Of a stretch of DNA of 11,178 nt, positions 1 through 6,999 are shown piece by piece (positions within the stretch are counted from its first letter, which is position 1; each line of letters starts with the position of its first letter). The notes below the pieces were generated by a model. The model was not told the DNA's origin. It saw only the letters and a list, made by a program, of their open reading frames with translations, and did no database searches. The stretch is taken from assembly GCA_030043495.1 (NCBI GenBank), contig JASHXO010000086.1, positions 1-11,178 of the forward strand, read 5' to 3'. The translations under genes and the position numbers were made by a program. Source of the stretch: Candidatus Rhabdochlamydia sp. Its GTDB lineage: Bacteria; Chlamydiota; Chlamydiia; Chlamydiales; Rhabdochlamydiaceae.

Positions 1-60
1 TTTTTGCGGTTTCGGCTACGTGAAAGCCCCGGAGCTTTCACGTAGCCGAAACCGCAAAAA
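1..60. repeat. 27-bp perfect inverted repeat (hairpin) at left edge
   Basis: Bases 1-27 and 34-60 are exact reverse complements around a 6-base centre (28-33, cccgga). This could form a very stable 27-bp cruciform or RNA hairpin. The arm starts with five T and ends with five A, so a transcript in either direction would end in a U-run, as in a two-way terminator. The size and perfection fit a mobile palindromic element (MITE-like or REP-like) better than an ordinary terminator. I do not recognise the sequence as a named element. Confidence 0.9.
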
Positions 61-81
61 TTAAGTTTACAGAGCACTAGT
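46..81 (+). repeat. 36-bp terminal inverted repeat, left copy
   Basis: Bases 46-81 are the exact reverse complement of 11143-11178. The shared block includes the distal 15 bases of the hairpin arm plus a 21-base extension ending in gagcactagt at 81. Homology between the two copies stops just after this point: the left continues taattt, the right copy read inward continues aacaat. Base 81 therefore marks a sharp element boundary, with the element body lying to the left and off the window. Confidence 0.9.
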
Positions 82-115
82 TAATTTAACCATGTCCTGC
101 CGGAGGATTTTAAAA

Positions 116-226
116 GTGGCAAAAAAATGCATCAAAAATCAAATTATTCAAATTCAGAGGATGTCTCTCAGCTGCCATTTATGGTTACTAATAATTATCA
201 ACATTTTTACTAATAGAAAAAAATAG
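116..226 (+). CDS. possible small leader ORF, unrecognised
   Basis: A GTG at 116 lies 9 bases after a strong Shine-Dalgarno sequence (ggagg, 102-106) and opens 36 codons ending in TAG at 224-226. An in-frame ATG at 92 would give 44 codons. The product is Lys-rich at the start (VAKKCIKNQ), then has a hydrophobic run (LSCHLWLLIIINIF), and ends NRKK. The stop lies 13 bases before the efflux operon start, so it could be a leader peptide or a leftover gene end. I recognise no family. Short AT-rich DNA often gives such frames by chance, so this stays tentative. Confidence 0.15.
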   Translation: MAKKCIKNQIIQIQRMSLSCHLWLLIIINIFTNRKK

Positions 227-239
227 ATATTGTTGATAA
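195..239. promoter_or_regulatory. 9-bp inverted repeat just before the efflux operon
   Basis: ttatcaaca (195-203) and tgttgataa (231-239) are perfect inverted arms separated by 27 bases. The second arm abuts the ATG at 240. The position suits an operator for a dimeric repressor spanning the operon start, or an RNA fold affecting translation initiation. No regulator gene is adjacent, and I see no convincing -35/-10 pair in 82-239. The functional call is inference; the symmetry is directly visible. Confidence 0.3.
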
Positions 240-1646
240 ATGGTAATTAATATGGAAATTAATTACTATTTACTCATTCCAATTATTTTTACTTTTCTTA
301 CAAGTTGCACCGTAGGGTCGAAATATCATTCGCCAGAAGTTCAGATCCCTGAAGCTTGGAAAGCAGTTGAGCCGACTTTTGAGATCCCGGTGGTAAAAAA
401 TTGGTGGGAGGTCTTTGACGATGCAAATCTGATCTCGCTTATCGATCAAGCTGTGCGTAGCAATCCTTCCTTGATGGCTGCCTTTGAACGCGTGGATAGG
501 GCTAGAGAATTTTCAAAAGCGACTCGGTCGCGTTTATTTCCTCAGCTTAACTTCGATCCTGCTGCGAGTAACGTCGCAATGCGTTCTCATCAGTTTGGAT
601 CCACTGCACATCCCCCTCCGACACTGATTCAGAATCATATCGATAGGTATACTTTGCCCCTCACGCTACTTTATGAGGTCGATTTTTGGGGGAAATGGAG
701 GGGTCAATATCAATCGGCAAAGGCACGTGCTGAAGCTGAGATGCAAGCTTATAATACAGCATTTTTACTTCTCACCACCGACCTCGCCAATGCTTATTTT
801 CAAATTCGCATTCAAGATGCACAAATCGAAATCTATCGAGCTATCCTCGACACGCGTAAACTTGCGCTTAATATTCAGCGATCCCGATACGATACCTGCC
901 TGATCAATTACTCCGACGTTGCTTTTTCACAAAGTGATTACGATACCGTGGAATCAGAATATTATGAATCTCTACGCAAGCGCGCTCTTTTTGAAAATCA
1001 GATTGCCGTTTTATTAGGGGTTCCTCCCTCGGAGTTCAAATTTGAAAGCATGCCGCTTAAAGCACTGCCGCCTGTAATCTCAGCCACTGTCCCAGCAAAA
1101 GTGCTCCTCAGGCGTCCCGATCTTGCAGAACAAGAACGGATCATGGCGGCCTTACATGCTGAGATCAACGTGGCCTACACATCCTATTTTCCCTCGGTTG
1201 ACTTCGCAGGGGGTTTAAGCTTTCTATCTAACAATTTTATTAAAACTGTGAAGAACATGTGGTTTGTCGGTAGCAATATCATCGAAATCTTGTTTGATGC
1301 TGGCGGAAGAACTGCAAATATTAGGGAAAAAAAGGCTGCATTTCGCGAAGCCTTTTCCATCTACCAGCAGAAGGTGTTATCTGCTTTCCAAGAAGTCGAG
1401 GATGCTCTGGTAAGTCTTGACTGGCTAAATGGAGAAATGCGCGCGATTCAAAGTGCGATTCAGTCAACTGAGATCGCCTATCAGATCGCCGTCGATCGCT
1501 ATCACTTTGGATTAGCGAGTTACTTGAATGCTGCGGACAATCAGCGGATAAAACTCGACAAAGAGCTCGCTTATCTTCATCTGCTCAGTCAACGTTATCT
1601 TTACACTTTGCATTTGATCAAAGCTATCGGAGGAGGCTGGAACTAA
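240..1646 (+). CDS. RND efflux outer-membrane factor lipoprotein (TolC/NodT family)
   Basis: This is the outer-membrane channel of a tripartite RND efflux system, 468 residues, normal for the family. The N-terminus has a hydrophobic stretch followed by a lipobox LTSC with lipidation Cys at residue 23, so it should be a lipidated protein exported by Sec and signal peptidase II. Family hallmarks are VGSKYHSP after the Cys, YEVDFWGKWR near 145-154, LLRRPDL near 289-295 opening the second outer-membrane-efflux repeat, LFDAGGR at 351-357, and the terminal LIKAIGGGW. Two duplicated OEP domains cover about 55-260 and 285-465. Start is uncertain: ATG 240 and ATG 252 are both close to the signal sequence and neither has a clear Shine-Dalgarno. 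It is the first gene of the efflux operon; its stop lies 3 bases before the pump gene. The substrate cannot be told from sequence. Confidence 0.93.
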   Translation: MVINMEINYYLLIPIIFTFLTSCTVGSKYHSPEVQIPEAWKAVEPTFEIPVVKNWWEVFDDANLISLIDQAVRSNPSLMAAFERVDRAREFSKATRSRLFPQLNFDPAASNVAMRSHQFGSTAHPPPTLIQNHIDRYTLPLTLLYEVDFWGKWRGQYQSAKARAEAEMQAYNTAFLLLTTDLANAYFQIRIQDAQIEIYRAILDTRKLALNIQRSRYDTCLINYSDVAFSQSDYDTVESEYYESLRKRALFENQIAVLLGVPPSEFKFESMPLKALPPVISATVPAKVLLRRPDLAEQERIMAALHAEINVAYTSYFPSVDFAGGLSFLSNNFIKTVKNMWFVGSNIIEILFDAGGRTANIREKKAAFREAFSIYQQKVLSAFQEVEDALVSLDWLNGEMRAIQSAIQSTEIAYQIAVDRYHFGLASYLNAADNQRIKLDKELAYLHLLSQRYLYTLHLIKAIGGGWN

Positions 1647-1649
1647 AGC

Positions 1650-4600
1650 ATGTGGATTGTACGGCTTGCTCTTTTACGTCCTTATACCTTTATCACCACA
1701 TCGATAGCGATATTGCTATTCGGGATCTGGTTTACCTACCGCATCCCTAAAGATGTTTTTCCAAACATCAACACTCCTGTTGTGAGTGTGGTTTGGACTT
1801 ATACTGGAATGACACCCAAAGAATTCGAGGAAAGAATCACTTCATTTAGTGAATTCTCACTTTCGAGTACGGTAAATGGCATTGAACGCATCGAGTCGCA
1901 GACATTGAGCGGACTTGCACTCATACGTCTCTATTTCCATCCAGACACAGAGATACAGGGAGCAATGGCACAGATCACAGCGACCTCTCAGGAAATTCTG
2001 CGCAGGCTACCCGTCAGCATCACACCTCCGGTCATTTTGCTCTATTCGCCTTCAACCGTGCCCATTATTCAACTCATGATCTCCGGCAAAGACGTTCCGG
2101 AACAGAATCTCTACGATTATGCTTCCTTCCGACTGCGACATCTGATCGCTGTCATCCGAGGACTCATGCTACCCCCTCCTTCTGGGGGAAAAGTGCTGGA
2201 GCTCATGGTCGACACTTACCCAGAAAGCTTGCAAGCGCGTGGCCTCTCGCCCAAGGATGTTCAAACAGCGATTAATCAGCAAAACATCATCATTCCAACA
2301 GGAGATACCAAAATCGGGAATATCGATTATTTTAGCAATTCCAATAATACGCTGGTGAATCCTGAGGACTATAATGAAATCCCCATCGCCATCAAGGACG
2401 GTTCGATTGTCTATCTCAAGGATGTCGGATTTGCTCACGAAGGATTTCCTCCACAAATCAATATCGTGAGAGACAATGGAGAACGGTCCGTTCTCTTGCC
2501 CGTCTTAAAAAATGGCAATACTTCTATTTTAGAAATTATCGATGAGCTGAATAAGATGTTGCCATCGCTACAGGCTGCAGCACCTGAAGGCATTAAAATA
2601 TCCACACGGGCCGATCAATCCAGTTTCGTTAAAAGCGCCATTAACAATGTATTTAGAGAAGGGATCATAGCTACCTTACTTACCGGGCTCCTGATCTTCA
2701 TTTTTTTGAGAAATTGGATGGATACGTTGATTGCCATCATCTCCGTCCCTCTTTCTCTTTTAGGGACGATCATCCTTTTAGATTTGTTAGGTTACTCTTT
2801 GAATCTGATGACTTTGGGAGGGCTTGCGCTTTCTGTTGGCATTTTAGTAGATAACGCGACGATCACCGTAGAAAACATCTATCGAAATACAGATTTAGGT
2901 AAACCGCTTGAGCAAGCTATTCTCGACGGGTCCCAACAGATCGCTTTGCCTGCATTTGTCTCATCTCTTGCGATTTGCATCGTATTTTTGCCCATTACTC
3001 TTCTCGTAGGACCAGCGAAGTTTCTGTTTGTCCCGTTTGCCTTTTCTGTGATCATCGCCATTTCTCTTTCTTATGTTCTATCCAGGACTTTGATTCCGGT
3101 CATGATCCGCTATCTATTTCGGGAGAAGGAGAAAAGAGCAGGATTCTTTTTGCATCTTCAAAATAAATACACACAAATGCTCTCTTGGAGTTTAGACAAT
3201 CGCGTGGTGATCTTGATCATTTCGGGAATTGTACTTTGCAGCGCGCTATTCATTTTCCCCTTTATCGGTACGAATTTTTTCCCATCCGAAAATGCCATGC
3301 AAATGAGATTACATGTCAAGGCTCCGACCGGCACACGCATCGAAGTTACAGAAGAAATTTTCGGCGATGTGGAAGCTGAAATTCGCAAGATGATTCCACC
3401 CGAGGAAATTGTCGCGATTTCCGATAACATGGGGCTCAATCCCATTCCTTACACAATGGCATTTGGGGACAACGCAACCATCGGGACTTGGGATGGCGAG
3501 ATTCTCATTTCTTTAAAATCGGGTGAGAAAACCACAGCCTATATGGAAAAGCTAAGAGCAGATTTTAAAGAGCGTTTTCCCGAGTGTACTTTTTTCTTTC
3601 AACCTGCAACTCTGATCAGCCAAATTCTCTATTTCGGCTTACCTGCGCCCATCGATGTGAAAGTCTATGGATATGATGAACAAAATAACTTAAATATTGC
3701 CAGAGAACTCGAAAGCCGAATCTCCAGGTTGCCCGGACTCGTCGATGTCCATCTCCATCAAGATGTGAATGCACCCGAGTTATTCATCAATGTCAACCGC
3801 CTCATGCTATCGCAAACCCATCTTATGCAAAATGCAGTCGCAAACGACCTGCTGATCACTAATAGCGACAGCACAACTGTCACTCCAAATTATTGGATCA
3901 ATAAGAAAATGGGACTTCCTTACCTCATCGCTGTTCAAACCCCGAAATACCGAGTGGACAGTATCGAATCCCTCATGCGCACACCGATTTCTTTTTCCTC
4001 TAAAATCAGTCCGCCCAGTACACCGTTTACCTATTTTACCAGGCACCCAGGTCCACCCATCACCCAAGTGCAAGAAGTGCGCAAGGATGCAGAATTGCTT
4101 GAAAACTTCGCCACATTAGAGCGCAGGTTTACTCCAGGCGTCGTCAACCATTACAATATTCAGCCTTGTTATGACATTTTTGCGAATACTCAAGGCCTTG
4201 ATCTCGGAACAGCCTCCAAAAAAATCCAAGCGATCGTCGATGAAATGCAATCTAAACTGAAACCGGGTAATCAGATCCAAGTTCTTGGAATGATAAGCAA
4301 TATGAATACCGCCTTTCGATCGCTCGGCCTTGGATTGATAGCAAGTATTTTTTTGATTTACTTTATCTTGGTGATCAACTTTCAGTCTTGGACAGATCCT
4401 CTCATTATCATATTTTCCCTACCTGGGGCATTGGCTGGCATTCTTTGGGCGCTTTTTTTAACGCATTCCTCTTTTAGTATCCCTTCACTCATGGGTGCTA
4501 TCGTTGTGTTTGGCCTTGCAGTAGCCAATAGCATTTTAGTCATTAGTTTTGCGGGAAGCGCGCTTCATCAAGGCAAATCCCCGAAAGAAGCTGCCTTAGA

Positions 4601-4826
4601 AGCAGGAATAACTCGCCTTAGGCCAGTCCTCATGACAGCTTTGGCCATGATCTTCGGGATGATACCCATGGCTTTAGGAATCGGAGCCGGAGCGCATGAG
4701 AATGCACCGCTCGCACGCGCAGTGATCGGCGGATTAATTGTTGCGACGATAGCTACTTTATTTTTGGTCCCCATCGTTTTTTCCTACCTGCGTAAAAAGC
4801 CAAATCCTTATTTGGAGGCAAAATGA
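1650..4826 (+). CDS. RND efflux transporter, inner-membrane permease (AcrB/MdtC-like)
   Basis: This proton-driven inner-membrane pump of the ACR_tran superfamily has 1058 residues, full length. It shows the duplicated RND plan: TM1 at about 12-30, a periplasmic porter half (35-330), TM2-6 (about 335-490), TM7 (about 518-540), a second porter half (545-885), and TM8-12 (890-1045). Typical motifs are IPKDVFPNI (32-40), TGTRIE (560-565), GLPAPIDV (663-670), FQSWTDP (911-917), LPGALAG (924-930) and RLRPVLMTALAM (989-1000). The TM4 motif reads GILVDNA, with D401 kept but N402 where AcrB has its second Asp (D408). TM10 has A959 where AcrB has Lys940; T996 matches AcrB Thr978. It most resembles a subfamily I recall from Acidobacteria and other phyla. 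A ggaggagg sequence at 1629-1636 precedes ATG 1650. Its TGA overlaps the adaptor ATG (ATGA), implying translational coupling. Confidence 0.95.
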   Translation: MWIVRLALLRPYTFITTSIAILLFGIWFTYRIPKDVFPNINTPVVSVVWTYTGMTPKEFEERITSFSEFSLSSTVNGIERIESQTLSGLALIRLYFHPDTEIQGAMAQITATSQEILRRLPVSITPPVILLYSPSTVPIIQLMISGKDVPEQNLYDYASFRLRHLIAVIRGLMLPPPSGGKVLELMVDTYPESLQARGLSPKDVQTAINQQNIIIPTGDTKIGNIDYFSNSNNTLVNPEDYNEIPIAIKDGSIVYLKDVGFAHEGFPPQINIVRDNGERSVLLPVLKNGNTSILEIIDELNKMLPSLQAAAPEGIKISTRADQSSFVKSAINNVFREGIIATLLTGLLIFIFLRNWMDTLIAIISVPLSLLGTIILLDLLGYSLNLMTLGGLALSVGILVDNATITVENIYRNTDLGKPLEQAILDGSQQIALPAFVSSLAICIVFLPITLLVGPAKFLFVPFAFSVIIAISLSYVLSRTLIPVMIRYLFREKEKRAGFFLHLQNKYTQMLSWSLDNRVVILIISGIVLCSALFIFPFIGTNFFPSENAMQMRLHVKAPTGTRIEVTEEIFGDVEAEIRKMIPPEEIVAISDNMGLNPIPYTMAFGDNATIGTWDGEILISLKSGEKTTAYMEKLRADFKERFPECTFFFQPATLISQILYFGLPAPIDVKVYGYDEQNNLNIARELESRISRLPGLVDVHLHQDVNAPELFINVNRLMLSQTHLMQNAVANDLLITNSDSTTVTPNYWINKKMGLPYLIAVQTPKYRVDSIESLMRTPISFSSKISPPSTPFTYFTRHPGPPITQVQEVRKDAELLENFATLERRFTPGVVNHYNIQPCYDIFANTQGLDLGTASKKIQAIVDEMQSKLKPGNQIQVLGMISNMNTAFRSLGLGLIASIFLIYFILVINFQSWTDPLIIIFSLPGALAGILWALFLTHSSFSIPSLMGAIVVFGLAVANSILVISFAGSALHQGKSPKEAALEAGITRLRPVLMTALAMIFGMIPMALGIGAGAHENAPLARAVIGGLIVATIATLFLVPIVFSYLRKKPNPYLEAK
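4814..4826 (+). promoter_or_regulatory. RBS and ATGA overlap coupling pump to adaptor
   Basis: ggagg at 4814-4818 sits 4 bases before ATG 4823-4825, and the pump stop TGA occupies 4824-4826. This overlap fixes the adaptor start and suggests translational coupling of two subunits of one complex. Confidence 0.8.
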
Positions 4827-5947
4827 AGGGAAAAGCTTGGAAAATTCCTGCAATTGTGCTCATCACCCTTCTCCTACTTTTTTTACCGATCTATTTTTTC
4901 TATCACCACCATCATGAAGCCAAAGCTATTGCTCACGAAGAAGAAATCCTCGTGGTGCGAACCATGAGAGTCCATCCCGAAGTTAAGGAAAAAGAACTTC
5001 TTTTGCCCAGTTTTTTAGACGCCATCAACACCACCCCGATTTGGGCTAGAACGAGTGGATATCTCGCCAACTGGCTTGTGGACATTGGAGATAAAGTCAA
5101 GGCGGGTGATCTCTTGGCATCTATCGACGCCCCCGATGTCGATCAAGAAGTCGTGCAAGCTGAAGGAGACTTGGGTGCCGCAATCGCTAAGGAAAATATC
5201 GCTAGAATTACAGCCGAGCGGGGAGTGAATCTGATTCAGTACAATCCCGAAGCGATCTCGAGAGAAGAGGTCGACCAGATGATCGCGTCGCATGAGCTCG
5301 CCATGGCTGACGTGGAAGCTGCTAAGGGACGGCTTGGCCGTTTTAAATACTTCCAAAGCTTTAAAAATCTGTACGCTCCCTTTGACGGAACGATCACGGA
5401 ACGAAATATCGATATTGGATCATTGATCACTGCCGGAAGCAATCAATATGCTCAGCAGATATTTCAGATTGCAAAATCCGATATCTTGCGCGCTTTCGTC
5501 AATGTGCCTCAGAATTATTTTCATTTGATCAAGGACGGACAAGAAGCAGAGGTCAGAGTTCCACAATTTCCTAAAAAGATATTTACCGGAAGAATTGACC
5601 GCAATTCAGGAGCTTTAGACCCCATTTCCCGTACCTTACTCACCCAAGTCAATATCGAAAATCCTAAAGGTGAACTGATCCCAGGTTTATACAGTGAGGT
5701 GAAGTTCAAATTCAGACCCGAGGAACAAACATTCCTCGTTCCCATTGAGGCCATCATCATTCGCGCAGGGCCTCCTTTTGTCGCGCTCGTCGATCGCAAT
5801 GATCGAATCGTCCTCCGTAAAGTAAAAATTAGCCGAGATTATGGGAGCAGCATGGAAATTGTCGAAGGTTTAAGTAACAATGATGAAATTGTAGCGCACG
5901 CCACCGACCGCATTAAAAATGGCATTAAGATCCGCCGTCATCGTTAA
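4823..5947 (+). CDS. RND efflux periplasmic adaptor (HlyD/AcrA-type membrane fusion protein)
   Basis: This protein bridges the inner-membrane pump and the outer-membrane channel in the periplasm. It has 374 residues, normal length. A single N-terminal membrane anchor spans about 8-27 without a lipobox, followed by an unusual HHHHE cluster (28-32). The first half of the lipoyl domain is at 75-105 (ARTSGYLANWLVDIGDKVKAGD in outline). A helical hairpin likely to form a coiled coil covers about 106-170. The second lipoyl half is LYAPFDGTITERNIDIGSLI in outline (183-202). Beta-barrel (about 220-295) and membrane-proximal (about 300-370) domains follow, with the IPGLYSEV motif at 286-293. It is third in the operon after the channel and pump. 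The His cluster might bind metal, but nothing else indicates heavy-metal specificity. Confidence 0.93.
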   Translation: MKGKAWKIPAIVLITLLLLFLPIYFFYHHHHEAKAIAHEEEILVVRTMRVHPEVKEKELLLPSFLDAINTTPIWARTSGYLANWLVDIGDKVKAGDLLASIDAPDVDQEVVQAEGDLGAAIAKENIARITAERGVNLIQYNPEAISREEVDQMIASHELAMADVEAAKGRLGRFKYFQSFKNLYAPFDGTITERNIDIGSLITAGSNQYAQQIFQIAKSDILRAFVNVPQNYFHLIKDGQEAEVRVPQFPKKIFTGRIDRNSGALDPISRTLLTQVNIENPKGELIPGLYSEVKFKFRPEEQTFLVPIEAIIIRAGPPFVALVDRNDRIVLRKVKISRDYGSSMEIVEGLSNNDEIVAHATDRIKNGIKIRRHR

Positions 5948-5952
5948 TTTTC

Positions 5953-6250
5953 ATGAGAAAAAAAATCGGTAAAATTTACATCGGGACATCAGGTTGGCAC
6001 TATAGCCATTGGAAAAGGCCATTTTATCCAAAAGTGATGTCTGAGAAACAATTTTTGCCCTACTATGTTCAGAAGTTTTCTACGGTGGAAATCAATCGTA
6101 CCTTTTATAGCTTGTCTAAGAGGCATGTCTTTCTGAGATACGCTCAAATCGTTCCCCGCCCTTTCATCTTTTCTGTTAAGGCAAAACGATGAAGAAGGTT
6201 TTGCTGCGATCAATGCTCTTGAACTACTGAATCTTCTAAAGAAAAGGTGA
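5953..6250 (+). pseudogene. DUF72 (YecE-like) gene with internal deletion and frame change
   Basis: The first 79 codons, ATG 5953 to TGA 6190-6192, match the N-terminus of the DUF72 family (PF01904, TIM-barrel fold, unknown function): YIGTSGWHYSHW, FYP, a FSTVEINRTFYS core, and FIFSVKA near the end. Family members are usually about 240-280 residues. Immediately after, in the +1 frame, codons from about 6185 to the stop at 6248-6250 read NDEEGFAAINALELLNLL, which looks like the family's normal C-terminal segment (typically NND..G.A..NA..L). The gene thus appears to have lost about 150 central codons, with the join around 6183-6188 and the frame broken. It starts 5 bases after the adaptor and was probably cotranscribed with it. 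The truncated product is unlikely to fold. Confidence 0.8.
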
Positions 6251-6276
6251 AACTCTCATTGGAGAGTTTCACCTTT
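6243..6276. terminator. strong bidirectional intrinsic terminator
   Basis: Bases 6243-6257 and 6262-6276 form a perfect 15-bp stem with a 4-base loop (attg). The plus side ends in ...ccttt then aatt; the minus side ends in a run of T complementary to 6242-6245. It lies between two convergent units, the efflux operon with its DUF72 remnant and the symporter remnant (stop at 6279-6281), so it can end both. The outer stem overlaps the stop codon of the DUF72 C-terminal remnant. Confidence 0.85.
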
Positions 6277-6278
6277 AA

Positions 6279-6860
6279 TTAATTTCTGGACAAAACTTCG
6301 CGCGTGGACAATTTGAACTCGCGGCTGGAATCGATCACGTGTCTGGAAAGTCCCATCACTCCGATCAAATTAAAGAATAACATAAAAGTGATTGCGATAT
6401 CCGCTAATGTCCAGATCATATCGACCTGCAAGAGGCTGCCGATCGGCACGAGTGCGATATAGGTATAGCGGAACCATTTCTGTTTGTCCGGTCCAACTAA
6501 AAATTCCAAAGCTTTTTCGCCGCAATAAGACCATGCTAAGATTGTCGTGTAAGCAAAGAGGATGAGGGACAAAATGACAATATAGCCCCCAATTGGCGTG
6601 CCGAGGCCCTTAGAAAAAGCATACGTGACCATATTTGTACTTTGCAGGCCGGGCTCTAACCAAGCACCTGTCAAAATCAACACAAGTCCTGTCGCTGTGC
6701 AGACGATCATTACCATTAAGGGTGCAACGAGTGTAGAAATCCCGTCCATCACAGGATGTTCTGATCGGGCATTGGATTGGAGGATCGGCACGATGCCTGT
6801 GCCAGCATCTGTCGCAAAGAGTCCCCTGTCAAATCCTGTCGTGATGATTTTAATGAGATG
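6279..6860 (-). pseudogene. sodium:alanine symporter (AGCS family), C-terminal remnant
   Basis: The reading frame encodes the C-terminal part of an amino-acid/sodium symporter of the AGCS (AlsT/DagA) family. The signature is GFDRGLFATDAGTG, followed by NARSEHPVMDG, a VCTATGLVLILTG membrane segment, TTILAWSYCGEKALEFLVG, and WTLADIA before the last membrane segment. Family proteins are about 440-490 residues with 10-12 membrane segments; only about 190 residues remain, so some 250 N-terminal residues are missing. The frame extends upstream to a TTG at 6917, but those 19 codons look non-homologous and cover a hairpin plus a T-run. No credible start with a Shine-Dalgarno is present. The C-terminus seems intact. 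I call it a 5'-deleted pseudogene; a translated fragment is possible but could not transport. Confidence 0.8.
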
Positions 6861-6893
6861 AAAAAAAAATAATATTAGCACCTTTACGGTGCT
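6861..6893 (-). terminator. terminator-like hairpin at the symporter deletion edge
   Basis: On the minus strand, a 6-bp stem AGCACC/GGTGCT (6877-6882 with 6888-6893, 5-base loop) is followed after 7 bases by nine T (complement of 6861-6869). The T-run is further from the stem than in an ideal terminator. It sits exactly where symporter homology begins, so it may be the terminator of a gene formerly upstream that was joined here by the deletion. Confidence 0.3.
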
Positions 6894-6931
6894 GAGAAAG
6901 CGGTCGTGGCAGAACAATCAAAAAAGAAATT

Positions 6932-6963
6932 TAAATGCTTCATAAAAAGCACTGTAGCATTTA
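6932..6963. promoter_or_regulatory. 8-bp inverted repeat upstream of glycosyltransferase
   Basis: taaatgct (6932-6939) and agcattta (6956-6963) are perfect inverted arms with a 16-base spacer. They lie 37 bases before the glycosyltransferase start, a position compatible with an operator. No clear promoter boxes accompany it, and AT-rich spacers give such symmetry by chance fairly often. Confidence 0.2.
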
Positions 6964-6999
6964 TCGATCTTTTTTCGCAATGTTTGCCTTGTAAAAGAT

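Noticed and set aside
5015..5356. 113-codon minus-strand frame inside the adaptor gene.
   Set aside because: It lies wholly antisense to a clearly conserved protein, with no motif and no separate RBS support.
4823..5947. Heavy-metal (CusB/CzcB) specificity for the efflux system.
   Set aside because: Only a short His run hints at metal; the pump's sequence motifs resemble multidrug-type relatives, and no metal-specific methionine relay or companion metal genes are seen.
6861..6917. The TTG at 6917 as the true start of a short symporter protein.
   Set aside because: The first 19 codons are read through a hairpin and a poly-T tract and do not resemble the family; no Shine-Dalgarno precedes the TTG.
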